Shown piece by piece: positions 1 to 5,750 of a DNA stretch of 10,393 bases. Positions within the stretch are counted from its first letter, which is position 1; every line of letters starts with the position of its first letter. Below the pieces are notes generated by a model. It worked only from the letters and a program-made list of their open reading frames with translations. It ran no database searches and was not told the DNA's origin. The position numbers and the translations under genes were made by a program. This DNA comes from Gammaproteobacteria bacterium (GTDB taxonomy: Bacteria; Pseudomonadota; Gammaproteobacteria; S012-40). The stretch covers positions 1 through 10,393 of the forward strand of contig JAOTSL010000090.1 of the NCBI GenBank assembly GCA_029864945.1. Reading direction: 5' to 3'.

Positions 1-362
1 ACTTAACCGACGGGTCATTTAAAGACGCCAATATGATAAGCACAAATTTAAGCGGTAGCATCCTTAAAAACACAGACTTATCGAATTCAAACCTTGATGG
101 CGCCAGCTTCCTAAGAGCGAGCCTCACAGAAGTTAATTTTGAAAATGCACAATTAAGCAATGTTAATTTTTTTAAGGCCAGCGTTATTGCCAGCAACCTA
201 ACTAAATCCGACTTATCCAGAGCCAATTTCCAGGAAGCTGATGTAAGCCAATCTATATTTACTCAAGCCAACATTCAGGAAACAAATTTTGTACTGGTAG
301 AAAACTTCGATAAAGCCATTGGTATGAAAAACACAAAAAATACCGATGACGCCAAGTTTTAA
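1..362 (+). CDS. Pentapeptide-repeat protein, 5' end outside the window
   Basis: The reading frame is open from base 3, and the ten codons before the ATG at 33 already encode in-register repeats (TDGSF, KDANM). That ATG therefore lies inside the repeat array and the true start is off the left edge. About 19 visible pentads follow the A/S/T-x-x-F/L pattern, for example KNTDL, TKSDL and SRANF, which is the signature of the right-handed quadrilateral beta-helix fold. The repeats end at QETNF and are followed by a non-repeat tail containing FDKAIG. The next gene has the same cap (FDNAIG), so the two are probably tandem paralogues. Whether this one also has a lipoprotein signal cannot be seen. Pentapeptide proteins have diverse or unknown roles (some mimic DNA and bind gyrase), and nothing here assigns a function. 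The family call is firm; the function is unknown. Confidence 0.85.
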   Translation, partial: LTDGSFKDANMISTNLSGSILKNTDLSNSNLDGASFLRASLTEVNFENAQLSNVNFFKASVIASNLTKSDLSRANFQEADVSQSIFTQANIQETNFVLVENFDKAIGMKNTKNTDDAKF

Positions 363-401
363 ATGTTGAACCTAATTCTCCTTATCTCACCCCATCATCC
401 C

Positions 402-410
402 TGATATAAT
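402..410 (+). promoter_or_regulatory. Extended -10 promoter for the pentapeptide lipoprotein gene
   Basis: TGATATAAT is a perfect TGn-TATAAT extended -10 element. A weak -35 (TTATCT, 382-387) lies 17 nt upstream. The predicted start near 417 would give a leader of about 30 nt before the GTG at 447. This suggests the second pentapeptide gene can be transcribed independently of the first. Prediction from sequence only. Confidence 0.55.
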
Positions 411-446
411 CAAAATCCAATAAAAATATCAATTTATAGGTGCCCA

Positions 447-1637
447 GTGATATTAATGATGGCTACGCGCATACATATTGTCTTATGGTTTCTTTTTATA
501 AGTGCATGCTCTCACTTGGAGACCAACAGTTCAGACTTAACACATTTTGATAATAACAAACTTTATCAAACACTATTTCCTAACGAGCCACCCCTCAATA
601 AACCCATATCCGTACAACGGTTTCAATTAGTTGGTACACAGTTACCTTCCTCTTCCATATCCAATATTGACTTCAGTCTTAGCGAACTACAAAAAGTTAA
701 TTTCAAGCAAGCAAAATTAGACAACATTATATTTCATGGCGGCAGAATTATTAACACAGACTTTAGCAACTCAACCCTCACAAACGTAAGTTTTTCCGGC
801 GCCGAACTGAGGAATGTAAACTTCAAAAATACAAAATTTATCAATGTAGATATAAGTAACACACATATCTCTGATTCTAACTTTGAAGGTGCGCTATTTT
901 TCAATACCAAGCTAAACAAAAGTCGCTTTGCGGACTCCATATTATCCAACGTAACATTTGAAAAAAGCAACTTAGCAAGTGTTACATTTTACTATTCCTC
1001 ATTAAAAAATATTAATTTTTCACATCAAAATCTTAAACACAGTATTTTTACAGGTTGTACTATTTCAAATTCCTCATTTGAGGGAAGCAACCTAGAATAT
1101 GCCGACTTCTCATCATCTTCAATTAATAACTCTTCATTTTCATCAAGCCTAATGATTAATGTTAAAGCTAATAATGCAAAATGGTCAAAAATTAATTTCA
1201 CCGCAATAAAAGGCATTGGAATGAATTTTGAAAATGGCCACATTTCTGAAAGCACGATGGACTATGCCGACTTAAGAGAAACTAGGTTTTTAGAAACTCA
1301 ATTTGATAAAACAACCTTAAACCACACCAATCTGGAATATACTAACTTTAGTTTCTCGGTAATGAACAATATTTCTCTGGCCGACAGTATTATTTCTAGG
1401 GCAATATTTAATCGAACATCATTAGCTCATGCCAATCTTAAAAATACAAAAGCAAAATGGACCAGTTTTTTAATGGCTAATTTAGAATTTTCTACCTTAT
1501 CCGGATCAGACATTCATAAAGCAGACTTTAGAGGTGCTAATTTGCAACATACTGATTTTACGAATACTAAGCACTTCGACAACGCCATCGGCTTTAGCAA
1601 ATCTGAAAACTATTCAACTATAAAACCCCCGAACTAA
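447..1637 (+). CDS. Pentapeptide-repeat lipoprotein
   Basis: This is a 396-residue protein. Residues 8-20 form a short signal peptide (Arg8, then a hydrophobic run) ending in the lipobox I18-S19-A20-C21. Cys21 should be lipidated by Lgt and cleaved by LspA. Ser at +2, rather than Asp, predicts sorting to the outer membrane by Lol. After a linker of about 40 residues, pentads run without a break from about residue 62 or 72 to 371 (roughly 60; for example RNVNF, EGSNL, EYADF, RGANL), then a 25-residue cap with FDNAIG. By analogy with solved pentapeptide folds, this would be a rod of about 15 beta-helical coils. GTG 447 was chosen because the AGG at 438-440 lies 6 nt upstream; ATG 456 or 459 are alternatives that keep the lipobox. 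The gene is AT-rich and follows a paralogue. Function unknown; a structural or surface-binding role is inference. Confidence 0.85.
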   Translation: MILMMATRIHIVLWFLFISACSHLETNSSDLTHFDNNKLYQTLFPNEPPLNKPISVQRFQLVGTQLPSSSISNIDFSLSELQKVNFKQAKLDNIIFHGGRIINTDFSNSTLTNVSFSGAELRNVNFKNTKFINVDISNTHISDSNFEGALFFNTKLNKSRFADSILSNVTFEKSNLASVTFYYSSLKNINFSHQNLKHSIFTGCTISNSSFEGSNLEYADFSSSSINNSSFSSSLMINVKANNAKWSKINFTAIKGIGMNFENGHISESTMDYADLRETRFLETQFDKTTLNHTNLEYTNFSFSVMNNISLADSIISRAIFNRTSLAHANLKNTKAKWTSFLMANLEFSTLSGSDIHKADFRGANLQHTDFTNTKHFDNAIGFSKSENYSTIKPPN

Positions 1638-1729
1638 TACTCCCTTCATTTCAATTAACTTTCATTTAAAATGTAACTACACGAACTATTTACAAAATCA
1701 TAACTTCACATTAATTACAAAAAAACTCC

Positions 1730-1795
1730 CGAGAGCATACTGGACAAGCAAATTAATTGGACTATAGTTAAAATTAGGTAACAAATATTCTCTCG
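1730..1795. repeat. CGAGAG/CTCTCG inverted pair around P1
   Basis: CGAGAG (1730-1735) and its reverse complement CTCTCG (1790-1795) lie just upstream of the P1 -35 and about 15 nt past the predicted P1 start. Six bases is short, and the pair is notable mainly because the same hexamer recurs around the second promoter. It could be a pair of operator half-sites. Confidence 0.3.
1741..1768 (+). promoter_or_regulatory. Candidate sigma70 promoter P1
   Basis: TGGACA (1741-1746; 5 of 6 matches to TTGACA), a 16-nt spacer, and TATAGT (1763-1768; 5 of 6 to TATAAT). The expected start is near 1775. There is no substantial plus-strand gene until 2133, so the transcript would be a long leader or a non-coding RNA. 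It is bracketed by CGAGAG at 1730-1735 and CTCTCG at 1790-1795. Confidence 0.45.
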
Positions 1796-1894
1796 TATTG
1801 TTGCCTTGGACGTGGTTAATATCACCATTCGTATCATTAGCATATGTAATAAATGGAGCAAATAAACAGATAAGGATATATAACCTTAAACACT

Positions 1895-1956
1895 GAGGAG
1901 GTCGAATATTGATTAGACCAGATTGTTCGCTTAATAAAGGATTTACTGTATTTTGA
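1895..1956 (+). other. Strong Shine-Dalgarno with 15-codon TTG frame (possible leader peptide)
   Basis: GAGGAGGT (1895-1902) is close to the ideal anti-16S match. Six nt later comes TTG 1909, opening a frame that runs MIRPDCSLNKGFTVF and stops at TGA 1954-1956. It lies downstream of P1 and upstream of the 103-residue gene, so a leader peptide is possible. The TTG start and very short length make coincidence a real alternative. Confidence 0.25.
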
Positions 1957-1969
1957 TATTAATTTTCTC

Positions 1970-2056
1970 GCGAGAGTGCAGCTTTTTTCCACGATAGATA
2001 AAAAATTGCGCTCAAAGAGCCGAACCGATTGTGATGCAAATTGGTTACACTCTCGC
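1970..2056. repeat. 9-bp inverted repeat GCGAGAGTG/CACTCTCGC with enclosed hairpins
   Basis: GCGAGAGTG (1970-1978) is the exact reverse complement of CACTCTCGC (2048-2056). Inside lie a small hairpin GCTC-AAA-GAGC (2010-2020) and an 8-bp hairpin AACCGATT/AATTGGTT with one G-U pair (2023-2046), which ends one base before the right arm. As RNA this could form a three-way junction; as DNA, the right arm sits in the spacer of promoter P2. The left arm overlaps the perfect palindrome TCTCGCGAGA (1966-1975). Confidence 0.5.
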
Positions 2057-2069
2057 ACAAAATTATAAT
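2041..2069 (+). promoter_or_regulatory. Candidate sigma70 promoter P2 for the 103-residue gene
   Basis: TTGGTT (2041-2046) is a weak -35. A 17-nt spacer follows, then a perfect TATAAT (2064-2069). The expected start is near 2076, giving a leader of about 57 nt before ATG 2133. The spacer contains CACTCTCGC (2048-2056), one arm of the inverted repeat, so a protein bound there would block the promoter. Confidence 0.5.
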
Positions 2070-2132
2070 TTTTAAGAATTATTCTTTTCTAACGTCACTT
2101 ATATTACACAACAGAGCAATACACAAATACGT

Positions 2133-2444
2133 ATGATTTCTATTGGAAATTTTAATAACCCTGTCACGTCGTCTCGCGGCCTACAAAATTTAACTAATAA
2201 AAATCTTCGCCCACCAGAAATTAAACCCACGAACTTAACTGAGGACAACTTAGATAAATCTAAGCAATCACTAAAACTATATACAGAGCTTTCAGAAACC
2301 AGTCACCACAACCAAAGCAACAATCTATTCAGAGACAATCTAAGCTATTCTTCTTTGACAGCAATAAACCAATATACAAAAAATTACAATCTTGAGCGCA
2401 CTGAAAATACAAACAGGTTAATAGGTTTGAGTATTTACGCGTAA
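2133..2444 (+). CDS. Small Asn-rich protein of unknown function
   Basis: I do not recognise a named family. The 103-residue product is hydrophilic, rich in Asn (17 residues) and Ser/Thr, and has no Cys or Trp, no signal peptide and no membrane segment. It looks cytoplasmic and mostly unstructured until a C-terminal block with AINQYTKN followed by NTNRLIGLSIYA, which could be a helix with a short conserved tail. I have a vague recollection of small gammaproteobacterial proteins with similar G-x-x-I-Y-A ends, but cannot name them. Support for a real gene is a clean ATG-to-TAA frame, a promoter with perfect -10 upstream, and plausible codon use. Against it, there is no good Shine-Dalgarno within 5-12 nt of the ATG. 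The response regulator follows 179 nt later on the same strand. Confidence 0.6.
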   Translation: MISIGNFNNPVTSSRGLQNLTNKNLRPPEIKPTNLTEDNLDKSKQSLKLYTELSETSHHNQSNNLFRDNLSYSSLTAINQYTKNYNLERTENTNRLIGLSIYA

Positions 2445-2559
2445 ATATAATAATTATTGCGGCCCAACCAATTGAGGATACCTGCACAATACAATTCCCC
2501 ATACTTAGAAATAAATACAGGAAACACTAATAAATATCATACATCTAAAAAAGGCACTG

Positions 2560-2579
2560 ACCGAAATGAGTTTTTCGGT
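2560..2579 (+). other. Stem-loop upstream of the response regulator
   Basis: ACCGAAA (2560-2566) pairs perfectly with TTTCGGT (2573-2579) around a 6-nt loop. It lies between the 103-residue gene and the response regulator, 44 nt before the latter's ATG. No T-run follows, so it is not a standard intrinsic terminator. It may stabilise an upstream mRNA end or affect translation of the downstream gene. The rest of 2445-2623 shows no gene and no promoter I would defend. Confidence 0.35.
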
Positions 2580-2623
2580 TACAATCCTAGACTAGACATA
2601 TTAAACAGGATAATTTACCGCTA

Positions 2624-3070
2624 ATGATCGGTAACAATAAAACAATCTTATTAGTTGAAGATAATAAGAACGATGAGTTACTCGCAATACGTGCGCTTAA
2701 AAAAAATAATGTTACTAGCAATATATTCATCGCGAGAGACGGAGTTGAAGCTATTAATTATATTTTTAATGGTACCGCTGACAATAAACTACCACTAAAT
2801 TTACCAGAGCTTATTTTACTAGATCTTAACCTTCCAAAACTCAATGGCCTGGAAGTGCTCAAAAGGTTAAAAAATAATGAAGCGACTGCTCAAATCCCGA
2901 TTGTCATGATGACATCATCTACTGAAGAAAGTGATATTAAATCAAGCTACGCCCTAGGGGCCAATAGCTATATTCGTAAGCCCGTTGATTTTGGTGACTT
3001 TTCATCACTAATTAGCAACCTTGCGACATACTGGCTTGTTCTGAACCGCTCTCCAAATTCTTTTCACTAA
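2624..3070 (+). CDS. Stand-alone CheY/Rcp1-like response regulator
   Basis: This 148-residue protein is a single receiver (REC) domain with no output domain. The phosphorylation site is visible: acidic pair E12-D13 (LLVEDN), phospho-acceptor D67 (LLDLNLP), T97-S98 (MMTSS), switch aromatic Y116 and K119 (RKP). The long insertion before the Asp strand and the TSSTEESDI...GANSYIRKPV pattern match the Rcp1 type of receiver, which in other bacteria pairs with phytochrome-like or hybrid histidine kinases through phosphotransfer and protein contact. No kinase is in the window, so its partner is unknown. ATG 2624 is the natural start, seven codons before the first beta strand; AGGA (2607-2610) lies a rather long 13 nt upstream. 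A shared terminator with pnp follows. Family firm, pathway unknown. Confidence 0.92.
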   Translation: MIGNNKTILLVEDNKNDELLAIRALKKNNVTSNIFIARDGVEAINYIFNGTADNKLPLNLPELILLDLNLPKLNGLEVLKRLKNNEATAQIPIVMMTSSTEESDIKSSYALGANSYIRKPVDFGDFSSLISNLATYWLVLNRSPNSFH

Positions 3071-3140
3071 ATTTCTGAATTGGCCACAAGAACTGACTAA
3101 ACCACCTACTCGCCCGTCACTAAATTATTTTTCAAAATTA

Positions 3141-3173
3141 AAAAAGCCACATTGAAAATCAATGTGGCTTTTT
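3141..3173. terminator. Bidirectional intrinsic terminator between response regulator and pnp
   Basis: A perfect 15-bp stem (3141-3155 with 3159-3173; core GCCACATTGA/TCAATGTGGC) closes on an AAA loop. It is flanked by A-runs on the left and T-runs on the right, so it gives a U-tract in either direction. It ends the plus-strand response regulator (70 nt after its stop) and the minus-strand nusA-pnp operon (about 95 nt after the pnp stop). Confidence 0.93.
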
Positions 3174-3176
3174 CGT

Positions 3177-3215
3177 TATTATCCCCCTTAATTTCATAAA
3201 CTAAACGGGATAATA
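3177..3215. other. Inverted repeat in the pnp 3' region
   Basis: TATTATCCC (3177-3185) and GGGATAATA (3207-3215) are perfect 9-bp inverted arms separated by 21 nt. On the minus strand this would be a hairpin in the pnp 3' untranslated region just before the terminator. It may help block 3' exonucleases, or be a binding site; neither is shown. Confidence 0.4.
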
Positions 3216-3268
3216 TTTTTCTTTAATTTTTAACTGTTAATACATAAGCAGCGAGTTTACTTTAGATA

Positions 3269-5353
3269 TTAACCTAAGTCTTTCATACTCAGTCTGATTC
3301 TGCCTTGCTTATCAATTTCAAGCACCTTCACTTTGACAGTCTCACCTTGTGAAAGCTTATCGCTTACATTCTCTACGCGCTCTTCACAAATTTGAGAGAT
3401 ATGAACTAGTCCATCACGTCCTGGTAAAATCGTAACAAAAGCACCAAAATCCATTATTTTGGAAATTTTACCTTCGTAAATTCGACCTACTTCGACATCA
3501 GCGGTTAATTCTTCAACACGTCGCTTAGCTTCAAGACCTGCAGCACGATCAACAGATGCTATTTTAACCGTTCCGTCATCTGTAATATCAATACTAGTAC
3601 CGGTTTCTTCAGTCAATGCACGTATTGTTGCACCGCCCTTACCAATAACATCACGGATACGATCTGGATTTATTTTCAATGTAATGTAACGTGGTGCAAA
3701 TTCAGACAATTCTTGTCTTGGCTCACTAAGGACCTTATTCATTTCACCAAGAATAAAAAGACGTCCAGCTTTTGCTTTTTCTAACGCTACTTGCATAATC
3801 TCTTTTGTGATACCAGTAATCTTGATATCCATTTGCAAAGCAGTGACACCATCAGCTGTTCCTGCCACTTTAAAGTCCATATCACCAAGATGATCTTCGT
3901 CACCAAGGATATCAGACAATACCGCGAAATTTTCTTCTTCTTTAATCAAGCCCATGGCGATACCAGCAACAGGCGCCTTTAATGGTATACCCGCATCCAT
4001 CATCGCTAAGCTACTACCACAAACGGAAGCCATTGAGCTTGAACCGTTAGATTCAGTGATTTCTGATACGATTCGAACCGTGTAAGGATATGTTTCCATA
4101 TCTGGCATTACAGCCATTACACCGCGCTTCGCCAATTTACCATGACCGATTTCACGTCGCTTAGGTGAGCCTACAAAACCAGTCTCGCCAACACAAAACG
4201 GAGGGAAGTTATAATGTAGCATGAAAGAATCTTTATGCTCTCCACCAATCGAATCAATTAGCTGCGCATCTCGTTCAGTACCCATTGTCGTAACAACAAT
4301 GGCCTGAGTTTCTCCACGAGTAAAAAGTGCGGATCCATGTGTACGAGGTAAAATACCTGTACGAACAAAAATCGGTCTAACTGTGTCGTTGTCACGGCCA
4401 TCTATTCGCGGTTTTGACGCAATAATTTGAGCACGTACAGTGGACTTTTCAAGACTTCCAATCATGCCTTTAACATCAGCACTAGACCAACCTGAATCAT
4501 CGTCAGATGATGCAAGCGCTTCAACAACTTCAGTTCGAATCTCACCCATGCGATCTTGTCGCTTGAGCTTATCTTGAATTTGGTAAGCTTCAGAAACAGA
4601 CGCCCCTACTTTAGCTTTAACAGCTGTTTCAAGTGCAACATCCTTTTCTACAGGAGTCCATACCCAGTCAACTGTTCCAACTTCTGCTTTTAATTCATTT
4701 ATGGCAGAAATAATGACCTGCATTTTCTCATGACCAAACATAACAGCATCAAGCATGACTGACTCAGGTAAAATGTTCGCCTCAGACTCAACCATCAATA
4801 CAGCTGAATCTGTACCTGCGATTACCAGATCAAGATCAGACGACTTCAATTCAGATACATCAGGATTTAATAAAAACTCACCATCTTTGTAACCCACTCT
4901 TGCAGCGCCAATAGGCCCTGAGAATGGAACACCGGATATAGAAACCGCTGCCGAGGCACCAATTAATGCGACGATATCTGGATCAATTTCAGCGTCAAGC
5001 GACATTACTGTTGCAATTACCTGAACCTCATTAGTAAAGCCTTTAGGAAACAAAGGACGTAACGGACGGTCTATAAGACGCGATGTCAGTGTTTCTTTTT
5101 CCGTAGGACGGCCTTCACGCTTGAAAAAACCACCCGGGATCTTGCCCGCAGAATAAGTTTTTTCCTGGTAATTAACAGTTAAAGGGAAAAAATCACGCCC
5201 CGCATCTGCTTCTTTTTTTGCTACGCAGGTAACCATGAGCACTGTATCGCCCATACTAACCATAACAGCACCAGACGCCTGACGAGCAATCTCGCCAGTT
5301 TCGATTTTGACCGTATGTTTACCGAATTGAAAACTTTTACTAATGGGGGTCAC
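3269..5353 (-). CDS. pnp: Polyribonucleotide nucleotidyltransferase (PNPase)
   Basis: PNPase degrades RNA 3' to 5' by phosphorolysis, releasing nucleoside diphosphates, and in Escherichia works in the degradosome and in sRNA turnover. The 694 residues show the standard order: first RNase PH-like domain (about 5-145), helical linker, second RNase PH-like domain (about 320-545), KH (GKGG at 571-574) and S1 (about 622-690). Metal/catalytic residues are in place: D487, D493 and K495 within DEDHLGDMDFK, and the phosphate-binding GSSSMAS segment. The start is GTG 5353, with AAGGA 7 nt upstream; the resulting N-terminus aligns with known PNPases. The protein ends at RLSMKDLG, directly after S1, without the roughly 20-residue tail of the 711-residue Escherichia enzyme. 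It is last in the operon, only 37 nt after rpsO. Confidence 0.98.
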   Translation of the reverse strand: MTPISKSFQFGKHTVKIETGEIARQASGAVMVSMGDTVLMVTCVAKKEADAGRDFFPLTVNYQEKTYSAGKIPGGFFKREGRPTEKETLTSRLIDRPLRPLFPKGFTNEVQVIATVMSLDAEIDPDIVALIGASAAVSISGVPFSGPIGAARVGYKDGEFLLNPDVSELKSSDLDLVIAGTDSAVLMVESEANILPESVMLDAVMFGHEKMQVIISAINELKAEVGTVDWVWTPVEKDVALETAVKAKVGASVSEAYQIQDKLKRQDRMGEIRTEVVEALASSDDDSGWSSADVKGMIGSLEKSTVRAQIIASKPRIDGRDNDTVRPIFVRTGILPRTHGSALFTRGETQAIVVTTMGTERDAQLIDSIGGEHKDSFMLHYNFPPFCVGETGFVGSPKRREIGHGKLAKRGVMAVMPDMETYPYTVRIVSEITESNGSSSMASVCGSSLAMMDAGIPLKAPVAGIAMGLIKEEENFAVLSDILGDEDHLGDMDFKVAGTADGVTALQMDIKITGITKEIMQVALEKAKAGRLFILGEMNKVLSEPRQELSEFAPRYITLKINPDRIRDVIGKGGATIRALTEETGTSIDITDDGTVKIASVDRAAGLEAKRRVEELTADVEVGRIYEGKISKIMDFGAFVTILPGRDGLVHISQICEERVENVSDKLSQGETVKVKVLEIDKQGRIRLSMKDLG

Positions 5354-5390
5354 TGTATATTCCTTATTGTACGTAATAGTGCGCGAAGTA

Positions 5391-5660
5391 TTACTTACGT
5401 AAGCCTAGACGAGAAATTAATGAACGGTAACGCTCAGAGTCTTTCTTTTTTACGTAATCCAATAACTTACGGCGTGTACTAACCATTTTCAACAAACCTT
5501 GACGTGAGTGATGGTCGTGAATATGTGTTTTAAAATGACCTGATAGATCATTAATACGTGCAGATAATAACGCAACCTGTACTTCCGGCGAACCAGTATC
5601 ACCAGGCTGTGTTTTATATTCATCTACAATTTTTGCAATTGCTGTGTTGTCTAATGCCAT
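5391..5660 (-). CDS. rpsO: 30S ribosomal protein S15
   Basis: The 89-residue length is exactly the usual bacterial one. Signature segments include DTGSPEVQVA, the rRNA-binding HHSRQGLL block and the ending RLGLRK. S15 is an early-binding small-subunit protein that recognises the three-way junction of the 16S central domain and allows S6, S18 and later proteins to join. It often represses its own translation through a structure in its mRNA leader, and different bacterial groups use different structures. ATG 5660 is preceded by AGGAG at 6 nt. The 168-nt gap upstream holds a long stem-loop (5694-5738), a candidate for such control. pnp follows 37 nt downstream, as is typical. Confidence 0.99.
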   Translation of the reverse strand: MALDNTAIAKIVDEYKTQPGDTGSPEVQVALLSARINDLSGHFKTHIHDHHSRQGLLKMVSTRRKLLDYVKKKDSERYRSLISRLGLRK

Positions 5661-5693
5661 TTTTAACTCCTGAACTTACCATGTTTAAGCTGC

Positions 5694-5738
5694 GCGTATA
5701 TTACCTTCACATCCCTTATGGAACAAGTAAATATACGC
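5694..5738 (-). promoter_or_regulatory. Long stem-loop in the rpsO leader, candidate S15 autoregulatory element
   Basis: On the minus strand GCGTATATT (5738-5730) pairs perfectly with AATATACGC (5702-5694). Two more pairs (AC/GT) form after a one-base bulge, giving about 11 bp. The enclosed loop contains a small hairpin, TTCC-ATAA-GGGA. The structure ends 33 nt before the rpsO ATG, just upstream of the Shine-Dalgarno region, where S15 operators are found in other bacteria. A DNA operator is the alternative reading. Confidence 0.4.
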
Positions 5739-5750
5739 AAAAAGCTTCGA

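Larger units (their letters stand above)
1638..2132. other. 495-nt intergenic region with promoters and inverted sites
   Basis: I find no convincing long gene here on either strand. The stretch holds two promoter-like sites (1741-1768 and 2041-2069), four copies of CGAGAG arranged as two inverted pairs (1730-1735/1790-1795 and 1970-1978/2048-2056), an 8-bp hairpin (2023-2046), a perfect palindrome TCTCGCGAGA (1966-1975), an AT palindrome AAGAAT-T-ATTCTT (2074-2086), and a strong Shine-Dalgarno sequence before a 15-codon frame (1895-1956). I see no clear terminator after the pentapeptide gene. The density of sites suggests a regulatory region, a long leader or a small RNA gene for the downstream 103-residue protein. 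Confidence 0.5.

Noticed and set aside
734..1255. Minus-strand frames inside the pentapeptide lipoprotein gene
   Set aside because: They are antisense shadows of a periodic repeat gene; the plus-strand pentad register is unmistakable.
447..1637. Qnr/MfpA-type gyrase-protecting assignment
   Set aside because: The protein is much longer, carries a lipoprotein signal that would place it outside the cytoplasm, and lacks the familiar Qnr layout.
2023..2056. Integron attC-like site
   Set aside because: GTTACAC does not match the GTTRRRY core, no matching inverse core is present, and there is no integrase.
1837..2058. 73-codon minus-strand frame in the intergenic gap
   Set aside because: It needs a GTG start, lies antisense to both promoter candidates, overlaps the inverted repeats and resembles no protein family.
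1726..2060. MITE or transposon remnant with CGAGAG ends
   Set aside because: The end similarity is only about 8 of 10 bases, the motif also occurs internally, and no convincing target-site duplication is visible.
2560..2580. Intrinsic terminator for the 103-residue gene
   Set aside because: The stem is only 7 bp and is not followed by a T-run on either strand at the right distance.
2733..2738. A further CGAGAG copy inside the response regulator
   Set aside because: It encodes the ARD segment of the receiver domain and has no inverted partner, so it is likely coincidence.
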